Positions 1-11,678 of a stretch of 64,000 bases of DNA are shown here, piece after piece. Source of the stretch: Sciurus carolinensis (lineage: Eukaryota; Chordata; Mammalia; Rodentia; Sciuridae); the NCBI RefSeq assembly GCF_902686445.1, contig NC_062214.1:95212738-95276737 (forward strand), read 5' to 3'. The position numbers and the translations under genes are program-made. The notes under the pieces were generated by a model. The model ran no database searches, had not been told where the DNA came from, and saw nothing but the letters and a program-made list of their open reading frames with translations. Positions within the stretch are counted from its first letter, which is position 1. Each line of letters opens with the position of its first letter.

Positions 1-390
1 AATAATATATCACCAGCTTCACTGTATAAATTCTGACCTGATTCCAACTGTGTCTACAGTACAGATTTTTAAAGTTATTAGAGTGGAAGAAGAAATTCAA
101 GAATATACATAATTGAAAAATTATTCCTGGTATATAATCAGAACAAAAGATAAATTTCCTTGTCAATTTCTTGGTTTATTCCTGGTATAAATATTTAGTG
201 TTTATTATCTAAGTATTTAATAAGCTTCCATTTGATTACTGGCTTATGATCTAACAAAATATTAAATAGGGTACAAAGCCTCAGGTTATTTATCATTTCT
301 TAAGATATCTAAATGGACTTAAATTTCTACAGAAAAGCTATGCCTAGTTCCATTTTTACTGCCTGCAACAAACAAGTATAAAATCCCTTT

Positions 391-500
391 CCCTGTAGCT
401 CAGTGGCAGAGAGCTTGCCAAGCGTGTGAGGCACCGGGTTCCATCCTTAGCATCACATAAAAAACAAAACAAACAAAATTAATTAATTAATTAAATAAAG
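391..500 (+). mobile_element. ID SINE in intron 7
   Basis: Shows GTAGCTCAGTGGCAGAG and GGGTTCCATCC boxes, then an A-rich (AATT)n tail. Slightly degenerate head. Confidence 0.8.
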
Positions 501-911
501 GCATGTTGTCCATCTACAACTACAAATTTTTTTTTTTTTTAAAAAAAACCCTTTCCCAAATGGCAAAGCACTCTGTCAAGGAATTCTGTCTTATGCCTCA
601 GTTAACCATTGAGAATTTTTTTGTACTATACTGTGCCACGAAATACTACTTAACTTTCACATTTCTTCAGTTACTCCTAAAGAATAAGTCTAAATTCATT
701 ATATCTAAATTCATTAAAACTTCCTTTATAAGAATCGAAGGTGCCATTCACTGTACCCCTCAGTTTCAGAATTATTAAAATGGGAAAAATACACCCAAAT
801 AAATATTTAAAAATTTATAAATTAGAATTTATGAAAGATTATTTCACAGAGGAATGTACAATGCTTCCTTTATATGCCTCTAGGTTCTTTGCCCACTAAA
901 TTTATACTTAC

Positions 912-1170
912 AAGGAGGTGGCATATAATGTCGACATGATGAGAGAGAGGGTTGTGGAGGGGGCTGGGGCTGGGGTTGTGCAACCATGCTCGATCCATAA
1001 CCATCTATTGATAATGGCTGACTCGGGGCAGCAGCAGCAGCCTGATGGCCAAGGATTGCAGCTCGGGAAGAAGAAACAGGGCAGCAGGGGTCAAATGCAG
1101 ATGCTCCATGAAAACCACCACTTCCATGACTTCTGATACCACTGTTGCTCAGGTCTACTGGCAATGCCTG
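912..1170 (-). CDS. RNF111: RNF111 exon 7: Ala/Gln/Pro-rich region
   Basis: The acceptor reads TTTATGTAG|CAG|GCATTG, a tandem NAGNAG, so the exon starts at 1170 or 1167. The donor is CCTT|GTAAGT (912/911). With the first acceptor it is 259 bp, phase 0 to phase 1, encoding residues 563-648 plus the first base of residue 649 (Tyr in the family). Visible are PVDLSNSG, a five-alanine run, an alternating Gln/Pro stretch and the end SCRHYMPPP. This is the last RNF111 exon in the window; the downstream exons and the RING are to the left of position 1. Confidence 0.96.
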
Positions 1171-1756
1171 CTACATAAAGAGGAACTATATTTTATCTTT
1201 CTAAAGTTTTGTCAAAACATTATTTCATATTATATTATAAAAGTACTCCTTTAACAACCTAAAAAAATAAAATCTTTGAATTAATTCAAAAATGGTGATT
1301 CTTAGTGTTAAGGACCTACTGAATACCAAGAAAATACAGCACAACTCGGACTGTGAAAATAGTGGTTTTATACCTAAAATCTAAAATCAATTTTTAAAAA
1401 TCAAGCATAAGATCATACCACAAGATGAACAAAAGTTTAGCATACTATTTTAAGGTCTACTTCTCTTACATTATCCACATCAGACAAAAAGAGAAAGAAA
1501 CTTTAAAATCATACTTTTATATTCTCCTTTATCTCAAAATTATGACTAGTAACATACCCTTTCACTAAAAACATTAAGTATTAGGTTAAAAACTTACATA
1601 TCCCAAGTTTCTAAAGTGTCTCATAAGCAAGCAATTCACTGAAAATTTTAATCATGCAAACAAAACTACATTATCAAAAAAAAAAAAAAGGGCATAAGAC
1701 TATGAAGACTAAATCATGAATTAACTTTGCCTCACTTAAAAAAACAATTAAAAAGT

Positions 1757-1960
1757 ATCTAGGTGTTATGGTACACACCTGTAATCCCAGCTACTTGGGA
1801 AACTGAGGCAGGAGGATCACAAGTTCAAAGCCAGTCTGGGCAATTTAGCAAGACTGACTCAAAAAATAAAAGGGGCTGGGGATGTAGCTCAGTGGTAGAG
1901 TACCCCTGGGTCCCATCCCCAGTACCACAAAAAATTCATTAATTAATTAATTAAAATTAA
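1757..1960 (+). mobile_element. MEN SINE in intron 6
   Basis: B1-like left half (CACACCTGTAATCCCAGC), A-rich linker near 1860-1872, then an ID-like right half ending in an (AATT)n tail. Lies about 590 bp upstream of exon 7 in transcript direction. Confidence 0.9.
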
Positions 1961-2360
1961 ACCTATGCTTCCTTTTATCAGGAGTATGATTTTTATGGGA
2001 AAGTCTTGATTACTAAATTGAGAAATAAATGAGTACAGAACCCATCTTCATTCATCAATAAGTTTTCTCCCCCAAAAGCACTTGAAAGTACACAGTAAGA
2101 TAATGTCTATAACAATCTAAGCTGTATTTCAAAATAACTAGAAGAATCTATAGATTCCCATCAAGTAAGTACAAATGATATATGTTTCAGGAAATGGAAA
2201 TGCTTATTACCTTGATTTGTTCATTTCACACTGTATACATTTATCAAATTACTGTATTGTATACCATAAATATGTATAATTATAATCCATTAAAATTTTT
2301 AATCCTATTAGAACACTTTTACCTCACTCTAAAGTAGATTGGAAAAAAAAAAAAAGAATT

Positions 2361-2475
2361 GCAGGCTGGGGCTGTATCTCAGTTGTAGAATGCTTGACTC
2401 GGACATGTGAGGCACGGGGTTCCATCCTCAGCATAACATAAAAATAAATGAATAAATAAAGATTTTTTTAAAAGA
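2361..2475 (+). mobile_element. ID SINE
   Basis: GGCTGGGGCTGTATCTCAG head with mutated boxes and a tail of AAATAAATG repeats. Preceded by a 14-base A run. Confidence 0.8.
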
Positions 2476-2562
2476 ATCGCTTCTTTGTATTCTTAAATAC
2501 ATGCCTACTCTTAGGCTTAGTATCGCTGTGCTTTTCAAAATGTGATCAAAAGAAATAAAGAT

Positions 2563-2784
2563 TCAGCTGGGTGTGGTGGCGCACTCCTATAATCCCAGCA
2601 GTTATGGAGGCTGAGACAGGAGCATTGTAAGTTCAAAGCTGGCCTCAGAAATGGCGAGGCACTAAGCAACTCAGTGAAACCCCGTCTCTAAATAAAATTC
2701 AGTATAGGGCAGGAGATGTGGCTCAGTGGTCAAGTGCCCCTGAGTTCAATCCCAAATACCAAAAAAGAAAAAAAAAAGATTGAT
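2563..2784 (+). mobile_element. MEN SINE
   Basis: Complete composite element: GCTGGGTGTGGTGGCGCAC head, B1-like core, CTCTAAATAAAATTC linker, ID-like half ending AATACC and an A-rich tail. Confidence 0.9.
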
Positions 2785-5333
2785 TTAATATTACATATGA
2801 ATTACATATTAACTGTTCAATACTGGAAGCTGAGGCACTAGAGATGAAGCTAAAATAATGATCTGTCAGAGGCCCAGGTCACCTAACAGTCTACAGTGGA
2901 ATGACAGAGGTCTTTTCACTTTCAAAGGATCAGGAACAACAAAAACAAAAATGCTAAAAGGGAAGGGAGGATGAAGGTGCAGCAGGAGCTGTCTGAAGGA
3001 GAAAAGGAAAAGACCCTCTCCTCCATACTACATGCACACAGTCTATTAAGTAAATGTCTGACTCATTGTCTTTACCAATGAGTTGACAAATACAATGTGT
3101 GTCCTCAATTCAGGTAAACAGGGTTTAAGAATAATATTATGTGGCTGTAAATTTGTTTATGACTTACATCCTTCCCTATTGCCCTACCACTCAGACTAAA
3201 ATTGGCATGTGGAATGGAATATCATCATCCTAAGAAGGTGACCAATATTTTGGTCACCAAGATCTTGTCTTCATATCTGTTCAGAGATCAAAATAACTCT
3301 TCAAAAATAAAGTAGGATGAAGGTCCTCCTAGGAAGATCTGAGGGTAAAGTTTAAAGACTAAAAGGGAAAAAACAGCAAAGAGAACCCTCTTCTTCATAA
3401 TTCTTATTCTATAAAGAAAAGAGGGTAACACAAAATGGGTTCAGAGATGGGAAATATTACTTTACACTGATTATAAAGGATGTATCACACTAATTATTAA
3501 AGAGAAAGTCATATGTAAAGGAGTAGAGTAAATGCTCTCAACAGAGTCAAGGGACTACTGCAACTTCGGACAACAGGCCTGAATTTTTGTTGCCTGCCCA
3601 CAATCTGAAACTCAATCATAAGACATCTACACAATCACAAGTCCTCAGATTGCTTGTTTGCTTCTTCTATTCCTTAACTTCCTGATGTTCCAACATAAGT
3701 CTCAAATGGAAACCATATGAAATTAAATCTCATGGGGATGTGGCTAATTCCAGAAGCTTTCAAACATATATTTTGAGTTTTTATACAAACTTCAAACTGA
3801 TTATCTTCAAAATCTCACTGTTCACTTCATTCTCCACTGAATACCTAGGATCCTGCTGATTCTTCTCAAGTTTAATTTGTTGTCCAACTAACCTCTATTT
3901 ACAGATGGCCAAATAGGTTACATTTTACACTAAACAGAACTGAAAGATATTCTAACCATAATTATCTCATGTTGAAAGAAAACATTGCTTATACAACTGA
4001 TCTCTTAAACCAACTGTATTTATTAATTCAGCAACAAAATTCTGTGAGTGACAGACTCATCTTTTAACAGTTCTTTAACAAATGCAGGAGAAACTGGAAG
4101 ACCAATGTTTAAACCATTTTTCTACAATTCTTATAAAACCTCCTTTGAACCCAAATTTTCTAGTAAAAGTAAGTTTTACTTTTCAGCAAGCCCTTTCCTT
4201 CAGTTCACTGCAGTTTTTCCTGAGGCTACCACCCACACACCGAAGAACAAAACAGGTCCAGATAATTAGTTAATGCCTTAAACTGTTACCACAACCAAAA
4301 ACATCTAAAACCTCAATCACAGTTTCTGCTAAACACTTCCAAGTTTCCTCCTGATGATTGAAGGCAGCTTCATTTTTTAAGAGAACAGTCTCCTTCTTTA
4401 TTATTTTTAATTGGTCAGACCCAGAAAACACAGTCATCAATATTTTAAAAAAATCAATCGGGTACTGCAGGAAGGATCAGCTGATACAGAAAAGCAGTTG
4501 CTCTGAATTTTCTTTTTGACTCTTTTCCATCATGTTATATGTCAAAGTTAGATTTGTTCCCTAAAATTACATCTTTTGGTTTTTACAGCATAACAATACT
4601 CACATTTATAGAACAATTACACAGAAAAAAACCAACGAAAGCTAAAGTAGCAATATAGTACCTGGCTTCATTTATTCATGTGATCATCAAGGCTAATTTA
4701 ACATCATTTGACATTTTAAGCACTCAACTAATAATATCAACCAATTGACTTAATTTTAATTTTTTTGCTGGAGACATATTTCAGTTCTCTAAAACTAAGA
4801 ACTTCATCTGCTTCTGAGAATCTTTGCTACATGTTTGCACCTAAGAAAGATGTTTATTTCTAGCTGCTTGCAAATTATAGTGAGCTCTAGAATAGGAGGT
4901 AGAGCAATAAAAAAAAAATAAATAAAAAAAAACTAAAACTTTTCTAATTTCTCACTAATTAGGGACATTATATCTCAGCACTTTATTTGAAATGAAATGC
5001 CAAAGATGTTTTTGCCTATATTCTAAAAACATCAAAAATCATTTCAGAATTTAAAAAGTGATTTTTACATTATCACTTCTGATTTTTCATATTCTTGTTC
5101 CCCTCAATTATTTGCAGCAATTTAGACCATGTGAAAAAAAGTAAACTTTAAAATTGTTCACAAACCACTAAATTAGGTCATTTCTGCATGCAAGAATATG
5201 ACTTAATTAGTTTATAAAAGTTATCATTAGGGTATTTTTCCACCACCTCTTGAAAGCATCATGCTTTAAAAGGGAAGAAAGGAAAAGAGGGAGGGAGAAG
5301 GGGAAAGAAATATTAATTCATCAAATACCATAC
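2785..5333. other. Intron 6, mostly unique AT-rich sequence
   Basis: Apart from short A-rich runs (4908-4932) and a GA-rich patch (5265-5308) next to the exon 6 donor, I see no recognisable repeat or gene. The purine-rich patch abuts the donor side and could affect splicing, but this is only inference. Confidence 0.6.
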
Positions 5334-5653
5334 CTGGTCATGGTAGCTGGTACCAGAACTACTATTTGCTCCACAGGGTGCTTGTACTTGTGGAGGTCTT
5401 TCCACAGGGCAAGTAGGATCACTAAAGGAAGGAGAAACTGGGACAGCAGGATGGGGAGTGTGGTGGTGGTGATGATGATGTTGAAAATGGTGACCATGCT
5501 GCTGAAAGCAACTTGTGTGCGGATGTCCTAATGCATGGTGATTCTGTGATGACCCTCCACACGGTGAGTGCTGGGGACAACAGGAAGGTAACCTTGGCAT
5601 TGCAGGAGGGCCAGTTTCTGTTGTAGCACTAGATGCAGTCCTCCTCGAGTCAT
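5334..5653 (-). CDS. RNF111: RNF111 exon 6: Cys/His-rich region with histidine tract
   Basis: Acceptor TTTCAAG|ATGACTCG (AG at 5655-5654) and donor CCAG|GTATGG (5334/5333). The 320-bp exon enters in phase 1 and ends in phase 0, encoding residues 456-562. It begins DDSRRT and contains a cysteine/proline segment ([12 protein letters not shown]), a long His-rich stretch with seven consecutive histidines encoded near 5459-5505, and a Pro/Ser/Gln-rich end (...SGTSYHDQ). Homopolymeric histidine runs of this kind are known in Arkadia and are linked to nuclear-speckle or condensate behaviour in other proteins; that role here is inference. Overlapping frames on the plus strand are shadows. Confidence 0.97.
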
Positions 5654-5801
5654 CTTGAAACAGAAAATGCAAAAAATAATTCAATCAGCAACTATCACTG
5701 TGTAAAAACAAGTACTATGTATAAATAATTAACAACTGTTTGGTAAATTAAATCTTTGTAAATAAGAATGCTACAGTGCCACATTCTTAATATATACTTG
5801 A

Positions 5802-5838
5802 GAGGCAGGCATTCTACGAGATGGGCTATATGGCTGGC
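5802..5838 (-). mobile_element. ID SINE remnant between perfect 16-bp direct repeats
   Basis: A 37-bp fragment reading GGCAGGCATTCTACGAG then GGGCTATATGGCTGGC resembles the minus orientation of an ID promoter region. It is flanked by the identical 16-mer CTTAATATATACTTGA at 5786-5801 and 5839-5854, as a target-site duplication would be. Located in intron 5 about 130-200 bp upstream of the exon 6 acceptor. Confidence 0.6.
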
Positions 5839-6769
5839 CTTAATATATACTTGATATTATAATTTTGAGCAATGAGATTCACTGGGATTTTCCTAAGTGT
5901 CTAAATTCTTGAGAAGATTCATATTTACAATTTACCATGATGTATAAATCTGGCAACAGATCATCTTTTTCTAGATCATAATGAATTATTAATTACCAAT
6001 AAAACTGCATTATAAAAATTCTAAAATATCATGTGAATTCTTCCATTAAATGCTACAAAGCAAAAAATCTTCCGAACCCCAGGAATCCCTAGTCACAAAT
6101 CATTCCCATGTAATACATACTGCTATGTACTTAAAATCTCTCCAGACAAAACCAAGCAACTCAGAGAATCTGGCAGTCTTATTAACTGTCAACATTATTT
6201 CCTTTCCTTTGGCCTCTAAAGTTAGAACTAATGGAATACAGACGACTCTAATGGTAAAAAAAATAATAATAATAAAGTGCACCTTATAATCATCTAGAAA
6301 ATTAGGGTCAAATGGTGGGCGTAACTGCATGTAGTCAAGTGGACTTGGGTTATAATCCTGAGGCTGAACAAGTATTTAAGGGGTAAAATGATTAACAGTA
6401 TGGCTTCAAAAATGAAGGCTGAACTTAAAGCTTACCACCTATGATACAGCTTTGGCAAGAAGAAAAATACTTGCTCTTTGGCCATAAAGAGCTCGTTATC
6501 AAGCACAGAAAAAACTTAGGGTATAAATCAACCAGTTGTAAAGAAGCTCTGGGTTCTAGCATAGAATAAAGGAGTGTTGCAAAAAATGTAAACAATTATC
6601 ATCAACTAGACTGTAAGTTCTAATAAGACAAAAATTTACGCTTTGGTCCCAATGCTTAAAGTAATATCTAATAATATAATGTGTAATCAACAAATATTTG
6701 TTAAATAAATGAAAATAAACCTTATACATGCATAATTCAAAAAGAAGATGCAGAGGTCAGGCAAATGAG

Positions 6770-7500
6770 TTGTTTTGACCAGGTTGAGTTTGAAGTGAGT
6801 GCCCTATGGTCCAAGGAGATATTTACGAAGTATTAAGATATGAAAACTTAAAAAAAAGACAGTTGTCTGGAAACAGAATGGAGGATCATCAGCATACTGG
6901 TGACAGGTAAAAACCCCTGCAGTAATGAGATGGGCCAGTGACAAAAGAGATGAGAACACAAATCTGCAAAGAAAATGAACATGAAAAGGAGATTGTTGTC
7001 AGATTTTTAAAGAGCATGTTTATTCATTCTGAAAGAAGTCAGAAGCACATTAGAGCAAAGAGTTTTGGGGAAGAAAATCTACTTTAAGTTTACGCAGACA
7101 TAATACAAGTACACCTGTACATGTAAGAAGAATAGAACCAGTGAAGATACTAAAGACACAGAATATAATTGTTAAAGCGATGACAAGAGAAGGGCTAAGA
7201 AGGAGAGAGCATACATAAAAGAATTAGAAGGGCCAAGAAAGGAGTTAAGAGACCAGGAGTTAGGAAGGGATAAGTATAGATATACAAGTTATTATAGAGG
7301 AACTGAAAGTTGCATAAGTTTGTATATGAGAACCTTCATTTTTTATTTCTTTCCCTCTGGAGGATGAAAGCCTTGAGGAAGAGAGGAGTGTTTTGGAAAA
7401 GAGAGGAGAAGAAAAGGAAACTGATCAAGAAATAGAAGACTATGGTGATTTACTATTGAAAGCCCAAGACTAGATACTATAAATTGATGGAGGCACCACT
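6770..7500 (+). repeat. Old unassigned interspersed repeat fragment
   Basis: Purine-rich sequence (AAGTGAGTGCCCTATGG, ACAGTTGTCTGG, GATCATCAGCATACTGG) resembles the large old repeat that I also see at 58.1-60.3 kb. I cannot name the family with confidence. Confidence 0.35.
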
Positions 7501-7818
7501 CTGCTTAGACCCTTTTATGGGCACCATTTATGGGATACTAGCAAAACTAGATGGCATTATTGATTTAAAGTTGGAAATCTGTAAAAAGGGGGAGAGTGCA
7601 AGTTTTAGGAAAAAATAGTTAAACTGATGCTCCATATGGTATTGGAAGGAAATGAAGAAAGCAGTATTGAGAATCTTCAATGTAGTCTGATTAGCTATAT
7701 TGACTTCTTTCAGGTTTATGCAGACCAACAATCTGGTATGAAACAATGTTGTCCTGATATGAGCAAGTATATCTCCAAGATGGTCATCAGAATGGAGCAA
7801 TATGAAGAAAGGGTCATT

Positions 7819-7945
7819 CAGAGGCTGTGGTTGTGGCTCAGTGGCAGAGCGCGTGCCTAGCATGTGTGAGGGACTGGGTTCGATTCTTAGCACCACATAT
7901 AAATAAATAAAGGCCCATCAATGACTAAAAAAAAATTTTTAAAAA
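7819..7945 (+). mobile_element. ID SINE, long-tail type
   Basis: GAGGCTGTGGTTGTGGCTC head, intact B box GGGTTCGATTC, then CACCACATATAAATAAATAAAGG and CATCAATGACTAAAAA, the long tail typical of one ID subfamily here. Confidence 0.9.
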
Positions 7946-8134
7946 CTTAGGTAGAGAAGTTGTTCCCTAAGAAATTAAATGTGAGTTGTGAGTAAACAAA
8001 GATTGTAAATGAAAGCTCTGGGGCCATTTTGAAATAAAGTTGGGTCAATGTGACATAAAATGCAGATAATAAGGTTACATAAAGCCATCAGGAGACAGGG
8101 AATGAGAAAAATTCAAATCTTTGTCTCAGAGATT

Positions 8135-8312
8135 ATTACTGACTTCAATCAAGGCATTTAACTTTCTGAATTTCTTCATTTGTAAAATGGGAAGAGTAAT
8201 AACAGTATCAAGAAACTGTTAAAGGATTAAATGATAACACATAAAATAACATATAACATACCCAAGTAAAGTACTGAAGGGAAGAATATATACTCAATAA
8301 ATGAAATAAAAG
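8135..8312 (+). mobile_element. MIR SINE fragment
   Basis: Contains the MIR-like core TTTCTTCATTTGTAAAATGGG followed by GGATTAAATGATAAC, and ends near CTCAATAAATGAA. Diverged, as expected for an ancient element. Confidence 0.75.
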
Positions 8313-8747
8313 CCCATTTCATTTCTGCCTACATTTTTTTTGAGAGTACAGTATTTAAAAGATATCCCTAAGAAATCTAAATTCTGCCATTAGTTTTTCA
8401 GAGAAAAGAGTACTTCCCTAATCTACCCACAAGTAATTTTCCAATCTGGTGAATGCAAGTTATAAGAATAGTATAAAAATTAAATGAGATACTATTAAAA
8501 GAAGAAAAATCATATAAAATATATGGTGGTTTCATCAACAATGTTGATTCAGTCAATCTATAAGCTACAGGGTTTATGTTGTCCCTCTTAATAAGCAGCT
8601 AGCAAATTCCTACCTCAATACCACTGTCCAAAAAGAGAAAACTACCTTGAGGTTCAGTTAAACAGCTGATAGGAGAGGGCCAGAAATATAACTGCTAAGT
8701 GATACACAAGAAATAACTTGTAATAGACATAAAATTATAAAACTCTT

Positions 8748-8832
8748 CAGAGGTAGTATAGCTCTCAATGATAAGAGTACACGCTTAGCATGTTCAAGGC
8801 TCTGGATTCAAACCCCAGCAGTAAAACAATAA
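8748..8832 (+). mobile_element. Degenerate ID SINE
   Basis: TAGTATAGCTCTCAATGAT...GATTCAAACCCCAGCAG keeps the spacing of the A and B boxes. Followed by a 23-bp unit starting GGATTAAACAATCATTT, repeated near 8838-8900. Confidence 0.65.
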
Positions 8833-8980
8833 CAATGGATTAAACAATCATTTGGATTAAACAATCATTTCTGTGACCGTGGATTAAACAATCATTTCTT
8901 TTTTATTATTATTATTTGTATTTAATTTTGTTTATCGCATTTTCTACTGTATGAAAGATTTTTTTTAAGTTAAGGTATTA

Positions 8981-9126
8981 GGGGCTGGGGTTGTAGCTCA
9001 GTGGTAGAGCACTTGCCTAGCACATATGAGGCATTGGGTTAAATCCTCAGCACCGCATAAAAATAAATAAATAAAATAAAGGTATTGTGTCCCTCTACAA
9101 CTGAAAAAATATTTTAAAAAAATAAA
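8981..9126 (+). mobile_element. ID SINE, long-tail type
   Basis: GGGGCTGGGGTTGTAGCTC head, CACCGCATAAAAATAAATAAAT, then GGTATTGTGTCCCTCTACAA and an A/T-rich end. Confidence 0.92.
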
Positions 9127-9284
9127 GTTAAGGCAATATGTATACACACATACACAGTAAAGGGCACAAATATTAAGCACACAAATATTCTCCTCTCAAG
9201 CCATTTCTGTCTAAATAATCCCCACTCCAGTCTTTATCATCCCAGTTTTTTCTGTTGTTGTTGTTTTTAACAAAGAACTCTTTT

Positions 9285-9480
9285 TTTTTTTTTTTCTAAT
9301 TTGTTCTTTGTAGATATACTTGACAGTAGAGTATGTTTTGACATACATACATGGAGTATAACTTCCCATTCTTGTGGTTGTACATGATGTGGCGTTACAC
9401 TGGTAGTGTAATGGTAGTGTATTCATATATGAACATAGGAAAGTTATGCCCAATTCCTTATTCTTAGACATCATTCCTTA
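9285..9480 (-). mobile_element. LINE-1 3' end fragment
   Basis: Begins with a T run (poly-A on the minus strand), then TTGACAGTAGAGTATGTTTTG, TGGAGTATAACTTCCCATTC and TAGTGTAATGGTAG. The same sequence occurs at 62.76-62.93 kb. Consistent with a rodent L1 3' UTR on the minus strand, i.e. sense to RNF111. Confidence 0.6.
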
Positions 9481-9499
9481 GATGTAATGCCAAAACAAC

Positions 9500-10560
9500 A
9501 AGCAGCAACAATGAGAGAGAGTAAATGGACATCACCAAATACTTTAAAATTCCACCCTCATTTTCAATTATTTTGGGTGTATATCTTGGAGTGAAATTGA
9601 TGAGTCATATGTAATCTCTATGTTTAACTTTTTTATTAAAATTTGGGAATAGAAGCAGGTGCTCTACCACCGAGCTATATCTGCAGTTCATTCATCTATC
9701 TATTGGGACAGGGTTCCACTAAGTTGCCTGAGCTGGCCTCCAACTTGTGATCTTCCTGCCTCAGCCTCCTCTGTAGCTGGAATTACAGGCAAGCAGCCAG
9801 GATTACAAGCATGAACCACTGCACCAGGCTATGATGTTTTTGTTTGTTTTTGTTTTATTTTGTTAGCAGGGATTGAACCCAGGGGTTCTTAACTACTAAG
9901 ACACATCCCCAGTCTGTTTTTTTTATTTTGAGACAGGGTCTCGCTAAGTTGCTAAGGCTGGCTTTACAGGCCACCATGCCCAGCTGCTATGTTAAACTTT
10001 TTGAGGAACTGTCAAAGTGTCTTCCTCAGCAGCTATGCCATTTGCATTCCTAGAGGCTTTTTGCGAGGGTTCCAATTGCTCTACATCATACCAGCTCTGG
10101 TTATTCTGGGTTTTTTTCTTCTTTCAACATTACAGTCACCTTAGTAGGTATTAAATGGTATCTCACTGTAGTTTTGATTGGATTTCACTAATAACTAGTG
10201 ATGCTGAGCATCTTTACATGTGATTCTTTGGTCCTTTGGATATAATCTTTGTAAAAATATCTACTCAAGTCTTTTGCCCATTTTTAAAATAGATTGTTTT
10301 TGTTAAATTTTCATAGGTCTTTACATATTCTAGGTACTAGAACCCCTATCCAGATACATGATTTGCAAGTATTTTTCTTATGTTCAATACAATATTTTTC
10401 ACAAACTTCACAGTCCTTTGATGAACAAACGTTTTAAAATTCTGACGAAGTCCAACTTACCTAGTTTTCTTTTGTTGCTCACTCATGTGTTTGGTTGTCA
10501 GCCATTTACTTTTCCCTAAGTTCATTTAGTTATGCTACAATACTTTGGCTTTGGTCACAT
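9500..10560 (-). mobile_element. Old LINE-1 fragment, antisense, split by SINEs
   Basis: Reads as reverse-strand L1: GGTGTATATCTTGGAGTGAAA, GGTATCTCACTGTAGTTTTG, GCATCTTTACATGTGATTC, TTTTGCCCATTTTTAAAAT and CTAGGTACTAGAACCCCTAT. Interrupted by MEN sequence at 9634-9987. No open reading frame survives. Confidence 0.75.
9634..9987 (-). mobile_element. Two MEN SINEs in tandem, antisense
   Basis: Two reversed copies follow one another, each with an ID-like half (boxes near 9660-9690 and 9880-9915) and a B1-like half (CCTCAGCCTCC, GGCCACCATGCCCAGC). The pair is bounded by near-identical TATGTTTAACTTTTT (9619-9633) and TATGTTAAACTTTTT (9988-10002), an old target-site duplication within L1. The second B1 half has an internal deletion. 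Confidence 0.8.
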
Positions 10561-10651
10561 ATACATACAAATTCAAATATGAAATCATAGTCTAATTCTA
10601 ATAAAATACTACTTTGTCACATATAGAAGTTTATTATAAGAATATAAGAAT

Positions 10652-10722
10652 ATGCTAAAGATGCAGTTCAGTGATAAAGTGCCTCTGGATTCAAATCCCA
10701 GTACTAAAAGAAAAGGAAAATA
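10652..10722 (+). mobile_element. Truncated ID-like SINE half
   Basis: TGCTAAAGATGCAGTTCAG...GGATTCAAATCCCAGTACT matches the right half of a MEN element, with an A-rich end. Lies 124 bp beyond the exon 5 donor. Confidence 0.65.
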
Positions 10723-10845
10723 TATATTTTTATACACACACACTCTTGCTGAGACAACTAAAAACTTAACACTTAAAACAATACTTTCCCCTACCAAAAG
10801 TAAAATAACGAAAGTCCTCCTCAACATACTTTTTTTTTTACATAC

Positions 10846-11040
10846 CTACTATAGAAGTACCAGTTGCACTATTGCTTGTAAGAGTAGTTGAAGTCTCTGA
10901 TACCGCGGAAGGCTGACTACTGGTGACAGCTGATGCAGTATCAGAGGGTTGCTCAGAGGTAGATGGAGTTGAATTGTTAATGGAAGCGCTAGTAGTTTGT
11001 GACTCCATTCTTGCAGAAGTGGTTGGTACTACAGTAGGTT
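10846..11040 (-). CDS. RNF111: RNF111 exon 5: Ser/Thr-rich linker
   Basis: Acceptor TTTGTAG|AACC (11041/11040) and donor GTAG|GTATGT (10846/10845). The 195-bp exon is phase 1 to phase 1 and encodes residues 391-456, with 64 complete codons. The product is low-complexity and rich in Ser, Thr and Ala with scattered acidic residues, and no domain is visible. Because its length is a multiple of three and both phases match, skipping it would leave the frame intact and join Glu391 directly to the His-rich region. The flanking donor and acceptor are both good. Confidence 0.97.
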
Positions 11041-11190
11041 CTACAAAATAAAAATTTTTGTCTACTTAACATTTCGCAACGGAATAATAAGGGTTACAGT
11101 TTAATTCATGTTAACATCTTTTTGTTAAATATTAAAGTAAGAAAACATTAAAAACATAAACTCTCTTGGAATATATTTAAAAAGCGTTTT

Positions 11191-11310
11191 TGTTTTTTTG
11201 TTGTTGTTGTTTTGTTTTGTTTTGTTTTGTTTTTAGGTGCTGGGGATTGAACCCAGGGCCTTGTGCTTACAAGGCAAGCACTCTACCGTCTGAGCTATCT
11301 CCCCAGCCCC
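11191..11310 (-). mobile_element. ID SINE with 12-bp target-site duplication
   Basis: Poly-T/(GTTTT)n tail, then TGCTGGGGATTGAACCCAGG and GAGCTATCTCCCCAGCCCC. Flanked by AAAAAGCGTTTT at 11179-11190 and 11311-11322. Only about 150 bp upstream of the exon 5 acceptor, in sense orientation with RNF111. Confidence 0.92.
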
Positions 11311-11439
11311 AAAAAGCGTTTTATGTATAAAAATCTTTCATAAAAAAAGCATTCAGAAAGCTAAAACCACAAAAGCAAACTGAATAAAATATTATTACAT
11401 TTAAAAACTTTAACACACGTGCATTTAGATTATCAAAAA

Positions 11440-11635
11440 TGGTTTTAGAACCAAAGGCAGAATGTTTTCTCTGATAAGTGGATGCCACTTTCTCTGATGG
11501 GGTGGGGGGCAGGCAGGGGTCGAGGGGTATAGGGAAGATGAAGGAACTCTGGATAGTGCAGAGGTGAGTGAGGGGAGGAGTGGGGCCATGGCGATGTGAA
11601 GAATGAGACATTATTACCCTATATACACGTGTGTG

Positions 11636-11678
<43 letters not shown>

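Noticed and set aside
5250..5531. 93-codon plus-strand frame opposite exon 6
   Set aside because: It is the complementary shadow of the real RNF111 exon 6 and its His codons.
11630..11677. CRISPR-like or other structured array
   Set aside because: A plain CA microsatellite. No spacer-repeat pattern exists anywhere in this mammalian window.
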